Source: Otis tarda
Taxonomy: Eukaryota; Chordata; Aves; Otidiformes; Otididae
DNA length: 64,000 bases
Reading direction: 5' to 3'
NCBI GenBank assembly: GCA_026413225.1
Contig: CM048552.1
Span: 168,652,053 to 168,716,052, forward strand
Of this stretch, positions 23,144 through 35,330 are shown in pieces. The position numbers were made by a program, and so were the translations under genes. Position 1 is the first letter of the stretch. Each line of letters begins with the position of its first letter. The notes under the pieces are model-generated. The model was not told the origin of the DNA. It was given only the letters and a program-made list of their open reading frames with translations, and searched no databases.

Positions 23144-26100
23144 TTTCGCACAGACTCTGTAAGATTAGGTCTGATGTGTCACTGAGGCTGCACAGTGACT
23201 CTGGTAGGACTGCTCTGCAGGACTGTACTGTCCTTGGGATCTGAGCTAGTGCCACTCCAAAGCCCTGCACTGCACAACATGGACACAACAGCCCAGTTTG
23301 GGTGTTAGGGTTTATAACATTATGTGACTGAAACACATCATCAAACTAGTAAGCCAAATTTGAAGAGCTGGAATGGATGCCTATAAAAGGGATTTGAAAG
23401 GAGCTTCCATTTGACGTCCTGTGATGCTCAGTGAAAAGCTTTTTGTCTCCTTCTTTTTCTTCCTCTCTCCTCCAACCAAATAGTACCATCAGATTAGGGC
23501 AAAATAAAGGATCTGAATCCCTTCATAGGGAGAAGTGTTGAACCAAGATGATTCAGTCAGACCCTAAATAAAAAGAAGTTTGAAATATTTTCCTACAAGC
23601 CCTGTTTGCAGACCCAGGATCCCAAGTGGGTAGAGCTACTGCAATGTCACTCTAACTCAAGAGTGAAGGGAAAATGTATCCCTGAGCTCCATATTTTGTG
23701 TTACCTAGCTCTAGATGGATGTACACTCGGAATACTGACTGCAGTGGACCCCATACAGATGTGCCAAAACTTCCCAGCACTGCACAGCAAGCTGACGTAG
23801 TAGACTCTGTACCACCTGCACATATACTTTATTTATGCTCTCTTTTTAATATCCTTTTAAACAGGTTGCTGAATATGCACAATGAATGGGGCCAGAAGAT
23901 ATAGTGCAATAAGTTTTCTCATAAATGGTATGGGTGCATAATAAAAATATGTGCTCAATGTCTAAAATTTGTAAGGCACAATGTGGATTGAAATTGTGTC
24001 TTTCAAAAAAATGTTCAGTCAAATTTGTTCTTCCCAAGTTAAATTGTGTTTGATTTTTTTTTAATAGCTAAATTTGTATTGATAGACAGCAAATATATAA
24101 AATATGAGGGTATTTGCTCTGATTTTATAGCAATATGTTTCTGTGATTTATCTAACATTACAAAGATACATCAAGGACATCCAGAATTAAGAATTAAGGA
24201 TAAAAGACCAAGGTGAGATCTCAGTTTCTCTGGGTGTTGGAAATGCAGCAAACATATAGCACATACTGACAAGTGTAGTTCAGATATTCATATCCATGAG
24301 TACCTTACATCTCCAGTAACTCAGGTAAATTGTGCAAATATCATTAAGCAGCAGTACAGTACTGGCCTCTTTTGTGTCTGGTTGATCAGTCTAGGAAGTG
24401 TCTGTGAAATAGGTTATTGTTTTATAGTTACTGACAGAGTGTGTATAGAAATGTAGCTGATTTTCAGGTGTAGCAAAGTCTAGTTTTGAAATGAGTAGCT
24501 AGATCTTCACATTTATAAATCCAAACAGTAAAAACGCCATTTTCCAGGAGTCATATGGAGTTCTGTGCAGCAGCCACTGTCTGATAGCAATCAGAATAAT
24601 GTAGGCCTATATTTAATTGAAAACAGGCCATTTGGCTACCTTGACCTATTTTTGTTTACTTTCCATCCTTTTGTCTCCCTCAGAACCTCACATTAATAGC
24701 TGGTGGATCCAAATACTGGTGGTTTTTTTTTTTCCTTCTTCTTTCTCCATCAGTAGCAACTTGTAGTCATTGAGTGACCAAGAGATTTGTCAATCAAAGA
24801 AGATTCTTTCCCCTTTTTCCAAATAATATTTCAGTGTTAGTGGCATATTGACATGACACTTTGGATTGTGTTGCTGTTGTAGGGTCACTTTTTTCAACCT
24901 GAAGTTAGAATTTGATATTAAATTGACGGTGGCGGGGCAAATCAGTCCACTGTGAAGCCTGTTCCATGAGAAAATGTTTGGCAGCCCAGGGGGAAGATCC
25001 AGCTATTGGCTAAAGCACTCCTTTACAAGCTGTCAGGAAGCAGCCCTAATCAGGGACAGCTGACCTGGGATGACAGTTCTCTTCCACAGTCATTTGCATG
25101 GTTCCAGAGTCTTGTTTTTGTTCCACCTTGGCACAAAGAAGAAAACCTTTTGAACTTCTTTATGCCAATCAAACTCTGACAAACTCAGAGTAATGTTTTC
25201 CGGCTCATTCACTCCAAATCCAGAAAACCGAGAACTGTAGCGGGACTCTTTCACGTCTCAGGTTAGTGTCCTTGCTGACTAGCTGCAGAGTCCGTCCCTG
25301 TTTTTATCCCTTTTACTTTGCTCCCTGGAGCCACCTTTCCAGCTGAAACTCAACACTTCTCCAACACATCTTAGGGTGCATCTTCAAGGCCAAACATTTT
25401 GGCCAATTTTAATAAAAAAGATATGATACGTATAAATTGAACAAATTTACCACCAAAAAAAAAGAACCTTTCTAAAATTATTATTGTAAATTCAGTTACA
25501 AAAATGTTATGGTGCTGACATAGCAGAGGTAGACTTTGGACCTCTCAGAATACTGCCAAGCCATTTAATAAAAAGTCAATTGAGTTTATGTCAGTCGACA
25601 TCTTGGATCTAAAAAAAACCCAGCAAATGAATACTTTTTATCGCTGCTTCATTGGCTTTTCTCAGTCTTTGGGTGCGGGAAACAAGATCTTTACTGAGTT
25701 GATTTTCCTAAGAAGAGCTAATTTAAAAAGGCAGAATTTGAGAATATGCATTTAAACTGATGGTGGAAGACTGAGGCCTTTTTTTTCATAGGACACATTG
25801 TGGATCTGTTCACTGACATCATGTTTGTTTTACCTGTGCTTTGCATCTGGACACAATAGTGTAACTGAAAAATAGAGACAGCAGATGAGGCAGCTTATGA
25901 AACAAGCATCATAACTTATTACTTTCTACTGAAATAAGAAATAGAGTGGTTAAGATATGATCTTTTAGAAGGTGACAGAATACTAGTCATAATTTTTTCT
26001 TGGAAAGACAATAACTAGGAAAATTAAAATACTAGTGGGAGAATACAAACTTACTTCAAAAAAATATAAAATTAATAGAGTATATGAAGTGAAAACATTA

Positions 26101-26520
26101 GAAAACTTTTTTTTTTCCCCTGTGATTTTTTTTTATCCATCATTTCTCTTTTAGCTACAACAGAGAGGATGCAGTAAATGTGTCCAATTAGTTTGATAAT
26201 ATATGAAAATGAGTGCAGGATTTTTCACACAGTGATGAATTGAGAGAGCAAAGATAAGTCTACAGTTCCAAAAGAAAGTAATTTTATCCACCACTGAGAA
26301 ATGAAATGGTTTAGCTGATCAGACAGATATGACATTTACTGCAAATGTTGAAAGATAAAGTTTACCAAAATGAAATCACATTGTCTGAAACTACTAATAC
26401 ATAAGAAAGAAATCTAAATCATGTACAAGGACATTAAACTAAAGTGAAACACTCTAAAAAACTAACATCATGAACACTCAGTGACGTCTAATAATTGACC
26501 TTTTAGTCTACTTTGCTTAT
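23144..26520. other. AT-rich DNA without recognised gene
   Basis: No repeat family or supportable coding exon was seen in this 3.4-kb stretch, apart from a more complex, motif-rich block at 24930-25290 listed separately. Confidence 0.5.
24930..25290. promoter_or_regulatory. candidate conserved noncoding element
   Basis: This block has more balanced composition than its flanks and a cluster of recognisable binding-site cores: octamer ATTTGCAT (25092-25099), TGTCAG and CAGCTGACC, CCCTAATCAGGG and GCCAATCAAA. All six frames are interrupted, so it is not a long exon. The call is an inference from texture only; conservation cannot be judged without other genomes. Confidence 0.25.
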
Positions 26521-26692
26521 GAAAAGGGTTTGGACCTTGGGAGGTCCCTAGTCCAACCTCCTGCCCAAAACAGGAGCAGCTCAGAGGTCAGATCAGGTAG
26601 TTCAGTGCTTTTTTTCCAGTTTGGTCTTGAAAACCTCCAAGAACAGAGACAACACAACATATCTGGGCAACCTGCTCTACTCTCCAACTGTT
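26521..26692 (-). mobile_element. older CR1, first part (interrupted)
   Basis: TTTGGACCTTGGGAGGTCCC, TAGTCCAACCTCCTGCCC, GGTCTTGAAAACCTCCAAG and ATCTGGGCAACCTG are the reverse complement of the 3' region of an older CR1 subfamily with a distinct consensus. The match stops at TCTCCAACTGTTG and resumes after the inserted element at 26825. Confidence 0.8.
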
Positions 26693-26824
26693 GTCATAGA
26701 ATCATGGAATAGTTTTGGTTGGAAGGGAACCTTTAAAGGTCATCTGGTTCCACCCCCGCCCTGCAAGGAGTAGGGACATCTTCAACTAGATCAGGTTGTT
26801 CAGAGCCCCGTCCAACCTGGCCTT
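26693..26824 (-). mobile_element. younger CR1 3' end nested in older CR1
   Basis: It begins TCATAGAATCATGGAATAG and continues GGTTGGAAGGGAACCTTTAA, GCAAGGAGTAGGGACATC and CAGAGCCCCGTCCAACCTGG. This is a CR1 3' end of about 130 bases lying inside the older copy. The flanking older CR1 resumes immediately with ATATCCAGTTCCTCC. Confidence 0.8.
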
Positions 26825-27085
26825 ATATCCAGTTCCTCCTTACATCCAATTTGTTTCAGTATGTGCCCGTTACCTTTCATCCTCTCACAACACACCACCG
26901 TGAAAAGTCTGGTTCCTGTTGGCCTGTTGTTTCAGCATGCCTAAGTCACTCTGAAAAGCAGCCCTACCCTTCAATGTATTGACAGATCCCCCCAGTTTGG
27001 TGCCATCTGCAAGCTTGATGAAGGGGTATCGTGTACTTCCTTTGTGCCATTGATAATAACATTAAAATGGACAGGTCTCAACACA
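26825..27085 (-). mobile_element. older CR1, second part with RT-core relic
   Basis: The first part (to about 26925) continues the older CR1 with TTTCATCCTCTCACAACACA and GTGAAAAGTCTGGTTCC. After an apparent internal loss, CCCCCCAGTTTGGTGCCATC and TGCAAGCTTGATGAAGG match the reverse complement of the region encoding the RT catalytic F-A-D-D block, followed by TTGATAATAACATTAAAATGG and GACAGG. The copy is heavily degraded and non-coding. Confidence 0.75.
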
Positions 27086-30000
27086 CAGGAAAAGAAATTA
27101 TTCTAATGTGTAATGTAAATGTTTCTACCGAAGTAACTACCACTAATTTTGCTAAAATGCACTCTGATCACAGAAAGTTCCGTAGCATTTAAGCCTCCAA
27201 GATTTGGTTTGTCAAGTAAGTTCAATCAATTTTGCTGCAAAATGCTTTTATTTTGCAAATGACTGCAAGGAGAATAAACACTGCAGAAGAATATATTTAT
27301 AGAAGAATAAATTGAAATAAACTGTTACTTCTCAAAAAATCATAGTTTTCCCTCATCTAAATATTTCTCAAAATGCTCCATTTTAAGTGCATAGTGACCC
27401 TGATATATAGAACAATTACTCTTTCTTACTGATTTCCATAAGACAAAAGAAAAAAAAAAAAAGATGTAGTAGGATGTTGAAAAGATCGGCAGAATGCATG
27501 AAGGACTTCTCAGAACAATGAATTTCCTAAGTGAAAAAAACTTGAGCCTACATATTTTCTTTGATTGAATCCATATGTATATAGTTCTGAAAATAAATAA
27601 ATGAAGATGATGCATGGTTTGCTGTGGGAATGACAGACCACTGTCAGAACATAACTGCTGTCTAGATTGACTTTTCTACTGTCTTTGCTTGGAAATATCA
27701 ATGTGACTTTTTAAGTGAAGAGAGAGAGTTGTTAAAATACATTAAATTGATACTGATCTCCAAAAAAAAAAAAACCAACCCAAAAAAACCAACAAAAACT
27801 AGTCTTCAGAATCTGCTAACTGTATGAAGTATATCTCTGTTGCCTATAATGGTTGTTTAAACAGCTTCAGCTGCCCAAATTCAAATATCTATTACCATTT
27901 CAGAAACTGAATTGGATCCAAAACATTTCCACAGTGCTGACAAATGACTAATGCTGAGAAAGCTATGTTTTCCCATGAAATTGTTAGTTACCTGATCGGA
28001 GTGGCTTGGAGTCACTCATATCATCAATGCAGAAGTATGTCTTTTCAGTATAGTGACAACAAAGAAATGTTTAACTCAAGAGAACAAATAATAAGTTTTG
28101 AAGGAAAGACTAAATATTCTTACATTTACCTTTATTTTTCTTACTGATATTGTGGTACCCAGGTGGCCATATATTGGGAAACACCTTTAGGAAGCTGTTG
28201 TGGTTTTGACTGTTTAGGTAGTTTGGGAGAGCTTTCTGTATATCAAAAAACAGTTTTGAAAAACGTTTTGACAGTCAATACATAAATAAATACTTTGCTG
28301 ATTAAAACAAATCCATGAGTATTTGTAAAAGAAGTACATTACACTTAAGCAGCTGACTAATTTAGCCTACAAATGGAATATTTGATGATGTTAAAAATGC
28401 TGCATGAACCCACTCTGCAGTGGTAATGAAGGGATTCCTTCACTTAGCCAATATAAACATCAGACAAAATAAAACAGTTCCTCTGCAATGAATGGTCAGA
28501 TAGAATGTCATCTTCTAATATTTTGTTAAACTTTAATATTTTTTTTTTGTGAGAAAGGATGTCTGCCTGTCAGTCTTTTGGTCTTTCTTAAAGTATTACT
28601 TAGATTCACAGACTCTTTCCATTTGTTTATCTTTAAGACATTTTGGCCTGTCATTAAGTACATCTTGCAGAAGGCAATAAACACCCAGCATTGAACTAAC
28701 AAAAAGAGTTATCAAAATATGAGAATAGTTTTCACAGTATCTGGCCACTTTGTTGCACAGTGAAGGAAGCATTTTCTCTATGTCTGGCTGGATTATTTCA
28801 GCCTGAAGAATTTTTCAGTATTTTTGAAACGTTTCTTGATTTCTCCTTGTCCTAGTCTCATTTCATGCTATGGATGTTTTTGTTTTCTCTTTCTAGAGTC
28901 ACTGAATCTATGTTTTAAAAATATTTTGGTTTGTATGGAATTATGATATATGTTAAGGGATATGATACTAATGACCTTCTGCTTTTTAGTAAGCAATAGT
29001 TTGGAAGACCAATAGCATGATAAATGTCAACTAGAAGGATTTTTTTTTTTCCTTCTGTCTCTGATGGGTGTCACTCTAATTCTGCTAAAACACAAGGAAG
29101 AATTAAAGTTTAATCTGGCTAAAACTGGAAAAGATATGCCACTGTAGCAAGTTTATTTTCCCTTCCTGTGTTCAAAAGACTTGGATTTGCTGAAATTGCA
29201 TTAAAACAGATAGGAGAGAAAAAAAATGTCTGAAAAAGAAGTAATGGGAAATGAAAAATGAAATAGAAGAATGAGATACCAACAAAAATGAAAGCTATAA
29301 TATGTTATTTACTTTCAACAATTTTATTTTTTGAAACGCTTGAGAAGAAGAAAATCCTGTCTAGCAGCTGATAACAACGTGCAATGGTTGGACCACATTT
29401 GTCTGCTCTTGAGACTTCATTAAAGTAGAAAGACTGTTACCACTCCTCACATGAGGATACCCATAAACAAACCAAGTTACCCAAAGGAGAGCTGATGTAA
29501 CTTTCATTTCCCATGATTTCAGTAAACACCAAGGCACCAGAGCTCATTCTCTCTAACCCAGCTTTCAGTGCCTGATGGGGTAGAGTCATTTGAGGCTCCC
29601 TTTTTAATGACTGGAGAGAGGCTGTGACCTCCAGACGGTAATTCAGGTCTCCATAGCGAGATTTCTGTCTCCCTCTCACTATTGATGATGGAGGTCATCT
29701 GACACAACTATATTCCCAATTGAGGCACCTCACAGTTTCTACATATGTAATAAAACAGGATAAGCAAAGAACATATAAATGTTCAACAAAAGAGACTGTC
29801 ATAGATTAGAAAGAGAAATTAATATTATATGAAAGAAAGAAGGGAGATTAAACATTAAAATATTATACTTGATCTTTAAGAAAGGTGAATGTAGAGGTGT
29901 GGACAATTATTTTGTCTTTTGCTGCCCAGCAACAAGTGGGTTACAGGAAAGAAAACATGATTTAAGTCAGGTACTAAGGGGGGCTAAGCATTGCATTCCC

Positions 30001-30365
30001 CTTCATGCCTGAAACACTTATGTAAGGGATGGTCATAGTCTTTCACTTAGTATCTATTAGTTGAAGGTAGAGAAGATATTAGCGAGAAGACAGTAATTCT
30101 GCATTTTTTTTCCCAATTATATAGCTTGCCTTTTACCAATGACAACATTGCATTTAAAGACACAGCAATGTATCTATAAAGCCTCCCTAGAAAACCATGC
30201 CTGCTTACTTTATTTTCTGGCTGAATTCTCCTGTAAGTTTTCAGAAATTACACTCTCAATTGCTGACTGTGTATTTTGTTTCCAATTCAGAAATGTATTT
30301 CATGTTTTTCTTCTCTCTTTACTCAATAATTGTCTTTCCTCTTTGTCTTTATACCCTGATTGTAC

Positions 30366-30437
30366 AGAAAGGGGAAGAGGAAGGGGAAGGAGGAGGGGAA
30401 GGGGAAGGGGAAGGGGAAAGAAAGGGGAAGGGGGAGG
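30366..30437 (+). repeat. polypurine (GGGGAA)n repeat with G-quadruplex motif
   Basis: A 70-base strand-asymmetric purine tract. At 30395-30416 four GGGG runs are separated by AA, a textbook G-quadruplex pattern on the plus strand; two more G-runs follow (30424-30427 and 30430-30434). The tract opens frames on both strands, but the Arg/Gly/Glu-rich translations are repeat artefacts. Confidence 0.9.
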
Positions 30438-33400
30438 AATCTGTAGTCCTGTGTTGGAACGATGCAGGGTAATGCCTGGTTTCTCTCATGTGAGGAGGGG
30501 TGCAGCATCTAATTTTGTAAAATTTCCCCACCACTGTCATAACTGGAGCCAGCATCAATAGTTACCTAGCAAAGCATATATTGCACGGTAAGGCAACAAC
30601 ATAAGAGTAAAGCCAAACTAAAAGAAAAATATCTTCCTGTGGTTCTTTTACATCCAATTTTTTTTCAGACAGTCACTACACTTTTGATCTGTACAGCCTA
30701 AATCAGCCCACATGTGAGTAAGCTATCTGTCTAGATTTTCAGCTTTCATGAGATAGGCCTTGTCTTTGTTTCTCAACATGAAATCCATAATAAGCAGTAA
30801 GTGTGTTTGCCTCACAGATAAATAGTGCTGAGGTTTTGGCTTCTGGTTATTTATGTATATATTTATCCACCATCTCACATTTCATAGCCACGGAAGCTAT
30901 AAGCTTTGTGCTGGTTTGTGAGACTCTCATGTATGCATTACACAGAAAATAATTAGTGTATTTGAATTTTTACTTTTATTGAAATCTTGACCTTGTGTCT
31001 TTGGAAGTCAATGAGAAATTGCCTTTTGACAACACATAGCAAGATCAAATCCCCAGAATTTTCTTTCATCCTTGCTCTTAATAAAAGACTTATCTGTTAT
31101 GCACAATATATATTTTTTATTATTATCTGGAGGTTATTTTGTTATCATTATATAAATAGTACTAGATCCCTAGCCTTTGATATATTAAAAATACTACATT
31201 TCCTCCCATTGAAGAACACTTGAAAGCTGGGATGACTCTTTAAAGAATCAGGGAAATTTTTTACTCTCTTCAAATGCTACTATTACAATTTTTCTACTAA
31301 CACCCTATGTAAAAGGCTACCATGACCAACTGGACAGTCTGCTTATTACGACAAAGGTTTACCACTCTGGGGCTAATTTATTGTGGGATGTATTATTTGC
31401 TTATCTTCCTAGTTCAATAACTGAAAAGTAAAGGCATCATTATAACAGCCAGCCATATATTGAAGAGATAATAGAAATAGGTTATTGATACATTAATCTT
31501 CTTTTTAAAAGGCATTTATCCTCTTTAGGATAGATTATATTTTTCATTCACTGGAAAGGATTTCGGCACCAATAGTTTAGACAATCACTCCTCTTATGGA
31601 AGGCTGTTTCTCACATTTACTTTTCAGAGAGTAAACTCATATTCACTTCCTTCTTTGTTTAAACAGAAACTTGGCAACACGTACATTTTCTGTAGGACAG
31701 ATTAACTAACTTGCTAAGGGGAATGCCTTGCAAAATCAAAACAGACCTAAAAATATCAAGGGCAAACATAGCTCCTGCTAGTGAATTGTATCTAACTGCA
31801 GGAAAGACTCTTAGTTTGTTCACAGTGTTGTCATGACATAATATCTCTTAGCTCTAGAAATGATAGTTCAACAATAAGAAATGTGTCTCTTCTGGAAAGC
31901 AAAATTTATGTTTTGCAACCCAGAAGTTTCATTCAGGGATTTCTGCATCCTTCTCTGTAAATGCTGGCACACCTCTGACACTATAAAATATTGTATGGGA
32001 AGATAAAATACACACACACATCGGAAAATACTTATTTTCAGTGTGCAGAAGGAATCTTTCTAGGAGAAGTCATCAAAAAGCCATCATTCAATCTACAGAG
32101 AATGCTAATATTTGAGGAATCATATTATTAATATTAAGAGAGTAAAAGCACTTGCTCTACTCTGTTCGATCACTGCAAAATTAGATTAGCTTTGAAAAGC
32201 TTTACAGTTTCAGAAAACATAAGGATCTTTCTATTTTATTGAATGCACCTGTGTTCCTGTATGATAACATAGAATAAACATAACAAATTGAATTGAATTT
32301 TTATATCACTGCTGATCTCTGGAACCTCCAGCTTCTAAAATAAAGTTTTTATGTGGAACCTCAGTAATTATTACTTCTAGGGGTGGACAGTTCTGAATAA
32401 AATATTATTAAGTTATTTTATAAATTTACTGTGTGAAAAGGAAATGCATAAAGTAGTATTACTATACTTGTAGTCATTATGATTTTCATTCCTTTCTAAG
32501 AGGAAGAAGTAAATTTCAGTGCTAAATACAGTTGCAGAATAAATACCCCAAATTAAAATTAGAAAATAACCTAAATTGTTCAAATTAATCAGCTATCTGA
32601 GAAAGAAATGTACTTGGTATCCATAATGCAAATAAAAGATGCTTTAAAACCATGAAATAATATATTTGAAGTGGTTAGTGGAGGAGAGAAATCAGTATGT
32701 ATGATGAAACAAATATATCCATTGAGTCCATGATTTTCATGTCCAGATTCATCTTAGAAAATTGTTCTGTAGGTTTCCACTGAAGTTCAGGACTGAGATA
32801 TTACTGATGGAATTTCATGGAAGACATTCTCCTCCTGGGAACTGAGTATCCCCATCCTTTACTGAATCCTTGAGCAAATTCATTCATTTGTTTCGTCTCT
32901 ATAGTTTCTATAAGAGCATTTGTTGCTATGAGAGAAATATGTTACATTATGACAAGGATTTACAGAAGGTCCATGAATTTTGATGGTCCTGGTTTTGGAA
33001 GCCTTTGCTATGTGGATTACAGAGATGCTAGTAAGTCTGTCACATGGCATGTACCAGTCCACAGTAAGTTTGTGGCTGAGGCTGTGGCTTGCAAAGTTGG
33101 GGGTCTATTTGAAGACAAAGAGGAGAGATTTGGGGAAAATGGCATTCAGTATGATCCTATATCTATGTAGACTGTAATTAGGGCTGTGAAAATGAGGATG
33201 TGTAAGGGTGTGCATGATTATCCTTTTAAGAAAGGAGAAGGACAGCAACACCTCAAGAAATGAGAGATACAGAAAACTAAGATGAAAACTGACAGATGCA
33301 GGAGAGAGTGGGGATCTGTATGTGGACTTTGTCACCTAGCAGAATCACCTACCCATATGGGGATTTGTATTAAATTAATTGGACTTTGGATAAATCTTGG

Positions 33401-35039
33401 GAAATTAAAACAGAGAATCAACGGTCCCGTTCTTTACAGCTTTTGGTTTAAAACAGATTTCTGCGACTGCAGAACTCCTCCCCACCCCCAGACTTCCACT
33501 TGGGATTATTTGATGCATAGCTGTAGTCACTCATTTTCATTTAAGACAGCTTTTGCTGGATGTGCTCCGATTTGACAAAGACATATTTCCATTCCTTTCA
33601 TGAATCAGCAGCTGTTGCTGTCCCTGACAGCTGGCTTAGTCAGGCTGAAGTACAAGCTTGCGTTCATTGGATGATACTTCACTTGCTAAATCACTTGACT
33701 AGTCATATTGATGAGTAATATCTCACATGCAATCCAGAAAAAATAAAATCAGCAAACAAACTGGCAGTGGCAGTACAAGCCATGAGCTGGATTCACCAAA
33801 GCCGATTACAGGAAATGTGAGATGCCAGCTCTGACCACGCCTGGGGAGCTAAGATAGGGACAGACCAAGGATCTGTATATGAAATTGATTGCCACAAATT
33901 CAATGGAAAAGCAATATTTAACTTAAATTGAAGCTTCAATTTATTTTCTCATTTTCCTTCCCCTCTCCCCCCAGCCCACCTTGCAGAAAATTCTTTTATT
34001 CTGAAATTTTCTATGGTTCTGCTTCAGTGAAAAGAAACATTCAGGATTCACAAAACCAGGTGCCTGGATTCACTATGGAAAACACAAGAAATAGAGTTCT
34101 ACAGAGACCTACAGGATGGGGCCTGGAGGAAAAATGACTCATTGGCTGGACAGAGGACATCACTTTATTTGTACACCATGTCTTTGACCTCCCTCCTACA
34201 ATTCTTCTATGCAGGTGTCCAACACTGCATATGAGCCATCTGTATAACTCACAAGCACTCATTATGTCCACATGCAATCAAAAACCTTGGATAACATGTT
34301 AAATGTGTCCCATCTTGCCTAAATGCTTTTTCTTAGTTTGGCTTCCAGGAATTGCAAGCATGCTGCCCTCACTATCCATGACAGATATGTTTTTCCTCTT
34401 TTCTGCCTGTCACTTTAGAAGACCAGCTAAGATAAGATATGCTCCCAAGTTTCATGAAAATGTTAGATCCTACAGCACAATCCTTATTAGATACAAGAGA
34501 CTCCATCAAAGAGAAAGTTGTATGATTACAGCTGTACAAGACTTGCACCTTACTGTAGAAAAGTCAAAGGACAAGACATAAATTCATAAGAAAGGAGGCT
34601 TCCTTAGTTTTTACCTTGACAAAAACTACACTTTTGATCTGGAGGGTAGCTGAAGTAGAAGAACTCTGAAGACAGCAAGTAGATTTAAGTGCTGAGGATA
34701 AAAAAAAAACAAACAACAACCCAGATGTAATGGGACTTTCAAGAGTCCAAAACATCAGGAAAAAAATCCTATCAGCTGCAGTAGGAGCAATTAAGCCAGT
34801 GCTAAATGCTAATGAACCCCTAACCCAGGCTGCTTTGCCTAAAGTTGTATATTCCAGCTCTTGGAAATGAATGAAGAAAAGTTCTTTTCTGTAGGTATCT
34901 CCACCCATCTTAGTCATGCAGTATGAGTAAAGACACCTGTACCTGAATGTAAATAAGGCCATCTGATAAGGCCATGTGTGACAGAAATTTTTAAACATGG
35001 GAATGGTGGCCTCACAATGTTGCTTTGCAGAGTTGGACT

Positions 35040-35330
35040 CCGGTGTTTAACAGCTACAACTTCTATGTGTTATAACGCTTTCTGGATTGTGGTAAGTAAC
35101 ACACTTGCCAAAAAATTTCTGGCCGCCATCTCCAGTTTGGCAGTGTTCGGCGAGTGAAATTCGGCTGTCTTTACTCAGGCCTTGCTCCCTCCGCCTGGAG
35201 CAGCAGAAATGAGACATAAAGGACTCGTCCACATGTTGATGCATTTTGTGCCGTGCTTGCATTTACCGAGTTTTTATCTTTCCGATGAAACCGGTTGCAT
35301 GTTGCTGGGAAAAGGGCTAACATTTTGTAC
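35040..35330. promoter_or_regulatory. candidate conserved noncoding element
   Basis: About a dozen CpGs (for example GGCCGCC, TTCGGCGAG, CTCGTCC, CCGATG, ACCGG) occur in 300 bases surrounded by CpG-poor AT-rich DNA. No repeat family is recognised and no frame is convincingly coding. Retained CpGs can mark hypomethylated regulatory DNA or constrained sequence. A minus-strand frame at 35047-35262 exists but lacks splice or domain support. Confidence 0.25.

Noticed and set aside
30139-30561. 140-codon Arg/Gly/Glu-rich frame
   Set aside because: Its middle is the translated (GGGGAA)n repeat.
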